Shown piece by piece: positions 1-7,474 of a stretch of 64,000 nucleotides of DNA; within the stretch, counting starts at the first letter, position 1, and each line of letters starts with the position of its first letter. The DNA comes from Veillonella parvula DSM 2008. GTDB lineage: Bacteria > Bacillota > Negativicutes > Veillonellales > Veillonellaceae. Location: NCBI RefSeq assembly GCF_000024945.1, contig NC_013520.1, forward strand, positions 1,078,501 through 1,142,500, given 5' to 3'. Below the pieces are notes generated by a model. It searched no databases and was not told the DNA's origin. It was given only the letters and a program-made list of their open reading frames with translations. The position numbers and the translations under genes are program-made.

Positions 1-200
1 TAGATCCATCTTTAAAAGAAAAAGAGGTACAAGAGGGCCATGTAGGCTTAAAAATGAATACGTATAGAACCATTACATATGGTAACTGGGTTACTCAAAC
101 TGATTCCTTTGAGTCTGTATATGACCCTGTAGATACGATTATTACAATGCCTGCAACACCTGAAGTGCCACCTAAGAAAACAGATAAAAAGAAATCATAA
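1..200 (+). CDS. C-terminal end of a VanW/G5-type protein (partial)
   Basis: The frame is open from base 3 to the TAA at 198-200, giving the last 65 residues of a protein that begins before the window. The segment RTITYGNWVTQTDSFESVYD resembles the short beta-rich G5-like tail found at the end of VanW-family cell-envelope proteins, where an Arg-Thr-x-x strand is followed by a Tyr-Asp/Pro turn. The protein ends in a Pro/Lys-rich tail (PPKKTDKKKS). A hairpin follows at 219-262. The family call rests on this tail only, so it is moderate; the catalytic or binding part is outside the window. Confidence 0.5.
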   Translation, partial: DPSLKEKEVQEGHVGLKMNTYRTITYGNWVTQTDSFESVYDPVDTIITMPATPEVPPKKTDKKKS

Positions 201-218
201 CTATAGCTTTTATGAAAT

Positions 219-266
219 ATAGCCTAAACTATTGACCATTGTATATAAATAGTTTAGGCTATTATT
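219..266 (+). terminator. Hairpin after the VanW-type gene, probable terminator
   Basis: A 15-bp perfect stem (arms 219-233 and 248-262) with a 14-base loop starts 19 bases after the stop codon. The bases after it (tatttggg) are only weakly T-rich, so termination may be inefficient. Confidence 0.5.
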
Positions 267-393
267 TGGGCTGTAAATGAGAAATCATTATATACGTAAA
301 TAAATTAGTATAGATTAATTATTAAAATAAAAAGCATAATAAGACATTCTCAATAATTATCATTTAGAAAAAAGTTGACTGGAAGAGGAACTT

Positions 394-1011
394 ATGGACA
401 CAATTTTACAATTTGATCACTCTTTAATTTTCTATGTACATGAACATTTTGTATATAGTTTTTTAACACCAATTATGGCATTTATTTCAAAAATTACAAG
501 TAATGGCGCATTATGGATTATTATAGCATTATTATTAATGCTACAAAAAAAATACCGCGTTTTAGGCGTGGCAATTATTATTGCCTTAGGATTTGTATTT
601 ATAATTGGCGACCAAGGTTTAAAACCAAATGTAGCGAGATTAAGACCATTTGTTGATTTTCCAAATGTAACGGTGCCGTTGGAATCTGCACTACCAAAAG
701 CTACAAGCTATTCATTCCCATCAGGCCACAGTTTTGGTTCATTTGCATCATCTATGACGATTTACCTAGGCTTAACTCAAATAGCGCCTCAGAAGCGATA
801 TTTAGGGATTTTAGCATTGTTAGGTTCAATAGTAGTAGCATTCTCTAGAGTTTACTTATTTGCGCATTATCCAACAGATGTATTAACAGGTCTAGTATTA
901 GGGATCATCGTAGGATTTATTGCCTGGAAATTAGCAAGAATTGGCTGGAACTGGTGGACTAACCGCCATAATGATGTAGAATACGAACCATACACATTTA
1001 AACGTAAATAA
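394..1011 (+). CDS. PAP2-family membrane phosphatase (undecaprenyl-diphosphatase-like)
   Basis: 205 residues with several hydrophobic segments and the three signature motifs of the PAP2 acid phosphatase superfamily: KPNVARLRP (about residues 76-84), PSGHSFGS (about 109-116) and SRVYLFAHYPTD (about 150-161), which supply the phosphate-binding Lys/Arg and the two catalytic His. Members in this size range (PgpB, YbjG, BcrC type) dephosphorylate undecaprenyl diphosphate or phosphatidylglycerophosphate at the outer face of the inner membrane. The exact lipid substrate cannot be told from sequence. GGAAGAGGA ahead of the ATG is a good ribosome binding site. It is a single-gene unit with its own terminator at 1036. 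Confidence 0.85.
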   Translation: MDTILQFDHSLIFYVHEHFVYSFLTPIMAFISKITSNGALWIIIALLLMLQKKYRVLGVAIIIALGFVFIIGDQGLKPNVARLRPFVDFPNVTVPLESALPKATSYSFPSGHSFGSFASSMTIYLGLTQIAPQKRYLGILALLGSIVVAFSRVYLFAHYPTDVLTGLVLGIIVGFIAWKLARIGWNWWTNRHNDVEYEPYTFKRK

Positions 1012-1035
1012 GCAAAAAACTATATAACACAAGGG

Positions 1036-1060
1036 ATTGGGCCATTTAGGCCCAATTTTT
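1036..1060 (+). terminator. Rho-independent terminator of the PAP2 gene
   Basis: Stem ATTGGGCC/GGCCCAAT (1036-1043 and 1049-1056) with a 5-base loop, followed directly by TTTT. Confidence 0.85.
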
Positions 1061-1062
1061 GA

Positions 1063-1109
1063 CATTAAATTACTTCCGATAATATATCGTTATCGGAAGT
1101 AATTTAATG
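1063..1109. repeat. Perfect 20-bp inverted repeat with 7-base centre
   Basis: Arms 1063-1082 and 1090-1109 are exact reverse complements, separated by tatatcg. It lies between two ordinary terminators of convergent genes and has no T-run of its own, so it is not needed for termination. The outer flanks (ga before, ac after) do not pair. It could be a small palindromic repeat or a protein-binding site. Confidence 0.8.
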
Positions 1110-1147
1110 ACAAAAGAAAACTAGCCTATATTCCTATAAGCTAGTTT
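1110..1147 (-). terminator. Terminator of the WG-repeat lipoprotein gene
   Basis: Arms 1118-1125 and 1140-1147 (AAACTAGC/GCTAGTTT) with partial pairing inside. On the minus strand it is followed by TTTTCTTTTG. It sits 38 bases downstream of the minus-strand stop codon. Confidence 0.7.
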
Positions 1148-1185
1148 ATGTAAGTTACTTCTAAAAATAACCAGATACATACTCA

Positions 1186-2487
1186 TTATTTATCAACGGA
1201 TTCTATTTTTTTAATATATGCAGCTAATAATGGTTCATCTATGGTGATCTTATCAAATTTAGGTTCAACGACTATATGGCCTTTATAATCCATTAGACCA
1301 TATTTACTATCAGACTTATAAACAAATAAGTCTTTATAAAATGAGGTTATATCGTCATCAAAATGTGGTAATTCGAATAGTTTATAAACTGAATTTGTGG
1401 CAATCACATATTTTGTCTTATCATAAGTTGCTGTCGTAACTTTATTTAATACATAATTAGGCTTAGATGTATCTATACTATCATACACCACATCAAATAA
1501 AACACCCGTCTCAGCATTAAATATATGGCTTCCAATCGAATCCTTTAATACAAAACTACGATCACTTAATCTTTCATAAGAATCATAGTTCATTGCAACT
1601 ACAGTTTGATTTAAGGAATCAATAATACCATACTTATTTTTTTCATTAGATACAATAAAATAAGAAAATTCTTTACCTAGATGTTGTATAGATTTATATT
1701 TCGCAGGAATTACTATTTCATTCTCACTCGTTCTCAATCCATACAAAGTATTTCCTTTTTTATCTATTTGAGTAAATAATTGATAAGTATCTGATGGTTT
1801 TCTACTATATAGACTTTCATCTGAATATCCATTCGTCCCTTGTCCAGCCCCTGTTGTTGACTTTTCATAGTCATGTGTATGAATAAGATTTAGTGCTTCA
1901 TTTTCAGTCAGTAAAATGCCCTCTTCAGTAACAAATTTAATATAATCATCCGCAGTATATATTTCAAATAAATTTTTCTTGTCATTTTTTGACCAGTAAA
2001 ATTCAATATTATCCCAACCATCCTTTATAGGATTTCCCATAATTTGAACACCATTAGTTTTATTATATAGATACCAATAGTCACCTTTCTTTCCCAATAT
2101 TAAATTTTCATTTATCGTACTATATTGATTTACTACATCATTAATAGCATAGGTACCATTGGAATTAACTAGTTTAAACCCTCCATTAGTCAATGCCTTA
2201 GCCAAATCATAATCAAATTGATATTCATAGCCTGCTGGTAAATAGGCTAATTCAACTAAGTTTACATACCGCTTTTGTCCATTTTCATAAAATGATCCAT
2301 ATACGTATTTATTATTATATTCGTCTATATATTCTACATGTAAATTATCATAAGGACCAAGTATCCAAGTCCCTTTTTCATCGACGATAGTATTACCAGT
2401 TGGGGATTCTAATGTAATATATTCTTTTGCAGATGTTATATTACATGCAGCCAATGCTATAGCTAATCCTAATATAAATTTTCTCAT
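1186..2487 (-). CDS. Secreted lipoprotein with WG-type repeats
   Basis: 433 residues from the ATG at 2487, chosen because GGAGAG lies 5 bases upstream and because this start gives a clean lipoprotein signal peptide (MRKFILGLAIALAAC, lipobox LAAC). A longer reading from a TTG at 2514 has no such support. The body carries degenerate WG (beta-propeller-like) repeats, clearest near the C-terminus: KYGLMDYKGHIVVEPKFDKI, and KYGIIDSLNQTVV about 115 residues earlier. WG-repeat proteins are generally envelope-associated and their biochemical roles are mostly unknown. No enzyme motif is seen. It is a monocistronic unit between a terminator and an AT-rich promoter region. Confidence 0.75.
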   Translation of the reverse strand: MRKFILGLAIALAACNITSAKEYITLESPTGNTIVDEKGTWILGPYDNLHVEYIDEYNNKYVYGSFYENGQKRYVNLVELAYLPAGYEYQFDYDLAKALTNGGFKLVNSNGTYAINDVVNQYSTINENLILGKKGDYWYLYNKTNGVQIMGNPIKDGWDNIEFYWSKNDKKNLFEIYTADDYIKFVTEEGILLTENEALNLIHTHDYEKSTTGAGQGTNGYSDESLYSRKPSDTYQLFTQIDKKGNTLYGLRTSENEIVIPAKYKSIQHLGKEFSYFIVSNEKNKYGIIDSLNQTVVAMNYDSYERLSDRSFVLKDSIGSHIFNAETGVLFDVVYDSIDTSKPNYVLNKVTTATYDKTKYVIATNSVYKLFELPHFDDDITSFYKDLFVYKSDSKYGLMDYKGHIVVEPKFDKITIDEPLLAAYIKKIESVDK

Positions 2488-2630
2488 ATATCTCTCCATA
2501 ATATTATACAACACAATAATAATTAATTTTATAATACCATATTTAACTCTTTTAATTAAACGATTCCTTTATATACGCTTACATATTATAACTGTCTAAT
2601 AAAAACTTACTATTAAACCAATACTGTATA

Positions 2631-2659
2631 TTGAAATCTTTAGAATTAGATTGTAAAAT
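2631..2659 (+). promoter_or_regulatory. Sigma-70-type promoter of the 49-residue small gene
   Basis: TTGAAA (2631-2636), a 17-base spacer and TAAAAT (2654-2659), 47 bases before the small ORF's ATG. Both hexamers match consensus at 4-5 of 6 positions with ideal spacing. Confidence 0.6.
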
Positions 2660-2706
2660 AGTAATATAAATTATCTAATTTACTCATACTATTATGGAGG
2701 AATTAT

Positions 2707-2856
2707 ATGTGCTGGTGTGATATTGTAAGTAAAGCCAAAATTGGCGGTTTAAAACATTTAGGTAATGGCATGGAGAGTTCTTTAAGATTTCTTGCTGAAA
2801 TTATTCTTAGTTTAAGTATCATTCGCGTATTAGTAAACTGGACTTTTGGTATTTAA
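2707..2856 (+). CDS. Small protein of 49 residues with N-terminal CWC
   Basis: ATG at 2707 to TAA at 2854-2856, beginning MCWCDIVSKAKIGG and ending VLVNWTFGI. The start has a near-perfect ribosome binding site (TATGGAGGAA, 4-5 bases before ATG). A good promoter lies at 2631 and a strong terminator 28 bases after the stop, so it reads as a complete one-gene transcription unit. The C-terminal half (about residues 27-45, FLAEIILSLSIIRVLVNW) is amphipathic or weakly transmembrane. The Cys-Trp-Cys near the start is unusual. I do not recognise the family. A small membrane-associated or metal/redox-sensing peptide is possible but is inference. Confidence 0.7.
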   Translation: MCWCDIVSKAKIGGLKHLGNGMESSLRFLAEIILSLSIIRVLVNWTFGI

Positions 2857-2884
2857 ATCTTAAAATATAATACGATCATATTAA

Positions 2885-2919
2885 AAGGCGCTTAGTTATA
2901 CTAAGCGCCTTATTTTTAT
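2885..2919. terminator. Strong bidirectional terminator
   Basis: 11-bp perfect stem AAGGCGCTTAG/CTAAGCGCCTT (2885-2895, 2901-2911) with a 5-base loop, followed by ATTTTTAT on the plus strand. The A-run before the stem lets it also serve the convergent minus-strand DUF4241 gene. Confidence 0.85.
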
Positions 2920-2965
2920 ATATTCAGTTATATCTAGTTAATTTCTTCACTACAGCGCTAATATA

Positions 2966-3709
2966 TTACTCATATGCTTCGCTGCAATCTATGTATTCCA
3001 TAATAATTTGGCAAATTTGGCCATCTTTATCAAATGCCCAGTATACTGGATATAAACCATCGCCAAACCCAGATTGAATCATCGGTACTGTCAATTCCGT
3101 ATCAGGAATTGTAAAGTTAATCCAATCTCCTTTAGAACGTTGGTATTGTGGATATGCCATAGCATTTAATTGGAATAAATCACTATAGTAATCATCGTAG
3201 ATATTTTTTTCAGGATAGTTTATATGCCATTGTTCATAAAACTTATTATATGTTTCAATTGTTTGTGCATCTACAATTGTAGCTAAACCTGAATCTACAG
3301 GAAACCCAATATAGGTATCTCCATCATCTAAATCGGTTAAGTCTTCAGTTCCTTTTAATGCTAATTCATAGTATACAGGTTCATTGCTACTAAAAACAAC
3401 TCGACTAGCTACATAACGATATTCATTTGGTTCCATTTCGATTATCTTAGTCTCTAACAGATACGTACCTGGTGTTACCTGTCTAAGATATGTATCTGGT
3501 TTGCTTGGCAATGTTACTAGAGGATCACAACACGTAATATATCCTGTTGGAAAATTTACCGTCCACATAGGTAATGTATGTAACGGAAACCCTTTTAACT
3601 CTTTTCGGTTAAATAAATCATGATATGGTACGGTAGGTTTTAATTTACCTTCAGAACCTAATCGGTTAAAGGTTTGAATCCATTCGCTAGTTAATTTAGA
3701 TTGTTCCAT
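2966..3709 (-). CDS. DUF4241 family protein
   Basis: 247 residues, soluble, no signal peptide. The pattern matches the DUF4241 family: GYITCCDPL near residue 60, then TPGTYLLE, an aromatic-rich central strand ending in VYYELALKG, a GFPVDSGLATIVDA block around residue 135-145, and the closing SGFGDGLYPVYWAFDKDGQI. The family has no established function; members often occur among accessory or toxin-immunity-like genes. Its ATG follows the stop of the upstream HAD gene after one base, with GAGGAG inside that gene's end, so the two are translationally coupled. Confidence 0.75.
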   Translation of the reverse strand: MEQSKLTSEWIQTFNRLGSEGKLKPTVPYHDLFNRKELKGFPLHTLPMWTVNFPTGYITCCDPLVTLPSKPDTYLRQVTPGTYLLETKIIEMEPNEYRYVASRVVFSSNEPVYYELALKGTEDLTDLDDGDTYIGFPVDSGLATIVDAQTIETYNKFYEQWHINYPEKNIYDDYYSDLFQLNAMAYPQYQRSKGDWINFTIPDTELTVPMIQSGFGDGLYPVYWAFDKDGQICQIIMEYIDCSEAYE

Positions 3710-3710
3710 A

Positions 3711-4619
3711 TTACTCCTCGGCTTCGTATTTACAATGAATATATTCGCCTTCTAATACTTCGTAGGCTGCAGTTTTACGAATAATTTGCTTTACTAATGT
3801 ATCTAGTTTTGAACCATTAGAATAGTCTGCAGGTGCATAATAACGGATACGATGATGACGCATCATCTTATATACCTTTTCTTTATCCTTCTTAAATGGA
3901 TCATATACACCTATAGAATGGCCCCCATTAGCGTTCACAAGACTCATACAAGGAATATCTGTATCGCTATCCCCAATATAAATCATGTTACGGAATGGGA
4001 CTCGTTGATTTTCAGGCTTAATGTAATCATTAACACCAGTATCATTAATATCGAGAATTCCTTTTTGAATGCGGAACAAAAATTGTGTCTTATTCGTATA
4101 GTTAATGGCTTGTGCAGGCCAAACAGCGACACCTTTATCGTCGAACATAAATGCACTGGCATAGATTTTGGTGAAAGCCCCCTCTTTTGCCATTTCAGTG
4201 CCTTCGATCATTTCTTTTAAGCCAGACGAAATAATATAATGTTCAATCTTAACGCCTTGTTCTAAGCCATATTGACGAATGCGTTCAAACCAAGTCCGTA
4301 CCCCTTCGTATAATTCTACTTGATTGCCGTATTCCATGAGCTTATCTTTTGTTACATAGAAATGGCCTACTGCTTCTTGAATCATTTTGTACATATAGGC
4401 TAAGTTATTATCCATATCATGTTTTTTAGCCAATTGATTTGATTCATGCCAAAATTGTTTGATTTGCTCTTCGTTATAGCCTACCGATTGAATGAAACCT
4501 TGTGCCTGCATATCGTCAGGGGTTAATGTCTTATCAAAGTCGTAACACATTGCTAACACGGGCATAGATGAGTCAGATGATTGTAAATTATCTTTACTAT
4601 CTTTCTTATACGTTATCAT
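3711..4619 (-). CDS. HAD-superfamily phosphatase
   Basis: 302 residues from the ATG at 4619, preceded by an ideal AAAGGAGGT. All HAD motifs are visible: motif I DFDKTLTPDD (nucleophile and acid Asp), motif II in IISSG, and motif IV GDSDTDIPCM. A helical cap of about 100 residues follows motif I (type C1-like), rich in charged and Gln/Asn residues. This points to a small-molecule or protein phosphatase related to the phosphoserine-phosphatase branch; the substrate cannot be named. It is first in a two-gene operon with the DUF4241 gene and has a promoter at 4664-4692. Confidence 0.8.
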   Translation of the reverse strand: MITYKKDSKDNLQSSDSSMPVLAMCYDFDKTLTPDDMQAQGFIQSVGYNEEQIKQFWHESNQLAKKHDMDNNLAYMYKMIQEAVGHFYVTKDKLMEYGNQVELYEGVRTWFERIRQYGLEQGVKIEHYIISSGLKEMIEGTEMAKEGAFTKIYASAFMFDDKGVAVWPAQAINYTNKTQFLFRIQKGILDINDTGVNDYIKPENQRVPFRNMIYIGDSDTDIPCMSLVNANGGHSIGVYDPFKKDKEKVYKMMRHHRIRYYAPADYSNGSKLDTLVKQIIRKTAAYEVLEGEYIHCKYEAEE

Positions 4620-4663
4620 AAATGCACCTCCTTTTAAACTAAACAAAAATACATTTACACTCT

Positions 4664-4692
4664 CTTATATTCCTGAGATTCCTTCTTGACAA
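4664..4692 (-). promoter_or_regulatory. Promoter of the HAD/DUF4241 operon
   Basis: On the minus strand TTGTCA (4692-4687), 17 bases, TATAAG (4669-4664), about 45 bases upstream of the HAD start codon. Confidence 0.5.
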
Positions 4693-4758
4693 CCCCTTTG
4701 GTATCTATTTTACACGGTAAGTCAATTCATTTAATTTAGTAATTTCTAGTAATTTTGC

Positions 4759-5697
4759 TTAAAATAAGCTATCTTGTGTTATAGTTTCCTCTACAATCCA
4801 GCTCTTCTCCGTACTTTCTTTGATAATTTCTCTTTTTGAAAGTCTTCCAATAAGTAAGCTAGAATTTGGATCATGATGTAAACGATTATATCGAACCACC
4901 GCTTGATTAGTATTAGCATAACAATAACGACAAAAGTGGCTACAGCTATCGTAGGCACCAATATCACCATGTAAATAACAATTACATTCTGATCGTGCTG
5001 GAGTTCGTTTTGGTGCTTTTAATTTTATATTCCAGGCTCTTTCATAACAATCTAAGGTAAGACACCCCGCTGTATCAGCACCAAGTTCTTTAAAGATACC
5101 CCCTTCTCCACAGGTTTTAAGACTCATATGATTGGAATGAGCTATGGAAACAAATTCTTTAATGATCTTAGTTTGAACATCTAAACTTGGTCTATATCCT
5201 TCTGGAAAATTCTGAGCCACCCTATCAAATATATCTAAAAAGCTTACAACAACAGTATCTGTATAATTTTTAAGGGACTTGGCCATTATATAAAAGCTTT
5301 CAAAATGAAAATCTATTGTATACTCATTGGTTAAAATGATAGGATCATAGCGCCATACCATAGATTGTGGCGTAAGCAGTTTGGATATGTGTTTAAATCC
5401 CTCTATAACAGAAGCAAAAGGTGGTACATAGGGCTCAATATCAGTTCCATAAGGCGTTATTGTCATATACCAGTATTGTCTGTAGTCAACAATTTCATTT
5501 AGTAGTGGAATAAATGGTAAAGGATTCTTAGTACAAAATGCAATGCCATCTATTACCTCTTGATTAATAGGATACCGAGTCACCTGTAGCGGATTATATG
5601 GATTACGAACATCTACAAACCCTTCACGGACACGATTGATTAGCCATTGGCCATAAAAAGCAGGAATATCTGTACGTTGTCCAGTCTGTAATATCAT
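4759..5697 (-). CDS. DUF1848 family protein with C-terminal CxxxCxxC
   Basis: 312 residues. The N-terminus (MILQTGQRTDIPAFYGQWL, then GFVDVRNPYNPLQVTRYP and a CTKNP block) is the recognised start of DUF1848 proteins. The last quarter carries CNC at 238-240 and CSHFCRYCYAN at 252-262, that is a CxxxCxxC spacing like the cluster-binding loop of radical SAM enzymes but at the far end of the chain. Additional Cys lie at 196, 212 and 217. The family has no firmly established function. It is a single gene. The ATG at 5697 follows AGGGCAGGG, a modest ribosome binding site. Confidence 0.8.
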   Translation of the reverse strand: MILQTGQRTDIPAFYGQWLINRVREGFVDVRNPYNPLQVTRYPINQEVIDGIAFCTKNPLPFIPLLNEIVDYRQYWYMTITPYGTDIEPYVPPFASVIEGFKHISKLLTPQSMVWRYDPIILTNEYTIDFHFESFYIMAKSLKNYTDTVVVSFLDIFDRVAQNFPEGYRPSLDVQTKIIKEFVSIAHSNHMSLKTCGEGGIFKELGADTAGCLTLDCYERAWNIKLKAPKRTPARSECNCYLHGDIGAYDSCSHFCRYCYANTNQAVVRYNRLHHDPNSSLLIGRLSKREIIKESTEKSWIVEETITQDSLF

Positions 5698-5844
5698 AGC
5701 CCTGCCCTTTCCTTAAAATAAAACATAGAAGTATTATATCATACCTCATAGTTAGTATTTATGGAATTAATGTGATTTTTGCTGTATAGTTCGTTATTAT
5801 TTTATGATACTATAAATACTATAGAATATGAGGAGAAGTAAAAT

Positions 5845-6594
5845 ATGAACGATATTTTTGAACGCAATCACCCTATGAAGGATGATAAAGACTTTATTAC
5901 ATCCTATTGGACAGATCGGGCTAAAGATTTTGGTGCTTTACGCGCTAAAGAATTGGAAAGTCCAAAACTAAAATTATGGATAGACGAATTAACAAGTCAT
6001 ATATTTGATTCTGATAGATCTTTACGTATATTAGATATTGGTTGTGGAGCTGGATTTTTCAGCATCATCCTATCTCAACTAGGTCATACAGTGCATGGTA
6101 TTGATATTACGCCCAATATGATAGATGAAGCGAATCAACTAGCACAGTCGCTAGATTGTGATGCAACTTTCTCCGTAATGGATGCAGAAAATCTTAGCTT
6201 TGATACTAATACCTTTGATATCGTTGTAGCTCGTAATGTGACGTGGAACTTACCTCATCCAGATAAAGCCTATGCCGAATGGTTACGCGTTATTCGCTCA
6301 GGTGGTTTAATTCTCAATTATGATGCGGAACATGCTCGTAATCACCATGATTTACCGCAATCCGTTCATCATGCTCACGAACATGTTAGTAAGGAATTAA
6401 AAGAACGATGTCACACCATTTATCATATGCTCGAGATTTCTTCTTATACACGACCAGAATGGGATAAAGAACTGCTCACTAAATTAGGTGCTAGCTCTGT
6501 ATTAATTGATCCCACAGTAGGCCCTCGTATTTACAGCGAAGAAGATGAATTTTATATTCCTGTACCAATGTTCTTGGTGAAAGTAATAAAATAG
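5845..6594 (+). CDS. Class I SAM-dependent methyltransferase
   Basis: 249 residues with a Rossmann-type methyltransferase fold: motif I ILDIGCGAGFFSIIL (about residues 62-76), the acidic strand-2 end HGIDITPNMI (about 87-96), motif II-like FSVMDAENLSFDTNTFDIVV and motif III LRVIRSGGLILNYD. This is the UbiE/Methyltransf_11 type; the substrate is unknown. GAGGAGAAG stands 8 bases before the ATG. The gene is monocistronic, converging on the lipoprotein gene with a shared hairpin between. By producing S-adenosylhomocysteine it would feed the recycling genes a few kilobases away, though no functional link is shown. Confidence 0.8.
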   Translation: MNDIFERNHPMKDDKDFITSYWTDRAKDFGALRAKELESPKLKLWIDELTSHIFDSDRSLRILDIGCGAGFFSIILSQLGHTVHGIDITPNMIDEANQLAQSLDCDATFSVMDAENLSFDTNTFDIVVARNVTWNLPHPDKAYAEWLRVIRSGGLILNYDAEHARNHHDLPQSVHHAHEHVSKELKERCHTIYHMLEISSYTRPEWDKELLTKLGASSVLIDPTVGPRIYSEEDEFYIPVPMFLVKVIK

Positions 6595-6619
6595 TATTTA
6601 TAGTAAAACATTATAAAAT

Positions 6620-6693
6620 AAACCCACTCCATATAATATGTACCCCTTTATTAGTTATTTAGTAAAGGAACATATCATAAAATGAGTGGGTTT
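6620..6693. terminator. Extended bidirectional terminator hairpin
   Basis: Outer stem AAACCCACTC/GAGTGGGTTT (about 6620-6629 and 6684-6693). Inner arms also pair (ATATGT/ACATAT and CCTTTA/TAAAGG), giving a long imperfect hairpin followed by TTCTTTTA. It separates two convergent genes. Confidence 0.75.
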
Positions 6694-6704
6694 TCTTTTA
6701 TTTA

Positions 6705-7367
6705 TTATTTCTTATTGTCTTTGATGATAGAGTCGTCAAAGCTATAGGTTGTTATAAATTTTGTTTTAGGGTTGGCTGCATTACCAACCTCTTCTAAATA
6801 TTTATTAGAGGCTACTTGAAGATCCTTCTTATACGCATCAGCCAATGTTCGTAAATTATTCGTATCGCTCACACGTTTAAAAGTTTGATCCGAAAATTTA
6901 ATAGTATCTGTTTTTGAATCATAAATAAGATCAGTATTTGGTATGTCCCTAATATCCATCTTGATTGTATTTGGATTTGAGCTCTCTGAATTACCAACTA
7001 TATCATTAGCACTCATTACAAGTGTAAGGGCCGTAATATAATTTAGACGAGCTTCCTTTATATCCCCTACCATTTGGGTAGATTCAATAACAGGTCTCTT
7101 TTCAGGTGTTGTATATTGATAGTTATAGGCTTTCATATCTGCTGTATAAATCGTCTTACTATCGTTACGAGCCTTTACATTAAGGATAAAAATTGGTGTG
7201 TCTACAGCACTCACTACATTTTGAACGGTATAGCCTGAGTAAGCAATCCATTCCCCTTCAGGTCCTTTAGACTGAGAAGACGCACTATTACTACTACAAC
7301 CAGCTAATATAAATAAACTAACTAGCACGATACAGAGTGAAAGGTATTGAAGTATTCTTTTTAGCAT
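6705..7367 (-). CDS. Lipoprotein of unknown function
   Basis: 220 residues. The N-terminus MLKRILQYLSLCIVLVSLF is followed by ILAGCSS, a classic lipobox with Cys at about residue 24, then a Ser-rich linker (SSNSASSQSKG). The rest is a soluble periplasmic domain without recognisable motifs. It contains WIAYSGYTVQNVVSA, several KTIYTADMKAYNY-like beta strands and a helical stretch before the Lys-rich C-terminus, reminiscent of small binding or inhibitor lipoproteins. Start ATG preceded by GAGGT. It is transcribed alone, downstream of but 107 bases away from mtaD; no terminator is obvious between them, so read-through from the recycling operon is possible. Confidence 0.7.
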   Translation of the reverse strand: MLKRILQYLSLCIVLVSLFILAGCSSNSASSQSKGPEGEWIAYSGYTVQNVVSAVDTPIFILNVKARNDSKTIYTADMKAYNYQYTTPEKRPVIESTQMVGDIKEARLNYITALTLVMSANDIVGNSESSNPNTIKMDIRDIPNTDLIYDSKTDTIKFSDQTFKRVSDTNNLRTLADAYKKDLQVASNKYLEEVGNAANPKTKFITTYSFDDSIIKDNKK

Positions 7368-7474
7368 AGCAGTACCTCGTATACAAACTTATATTATATA
7401 AATACAAACCTAAATAGTACTACAATAGACAACAAGAAGTTAATCAATTACAGATATAGTTTTTTTCTAATATA

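Noticed and set aside
1063-1109. Possible dif (XerCD) site
   Set aside because: The core is 29 rather than 28 bases, the centre is 7 rather than 6, and the right arm does not match the XerD half-site pattern; the perfect symmetry is also atypical.
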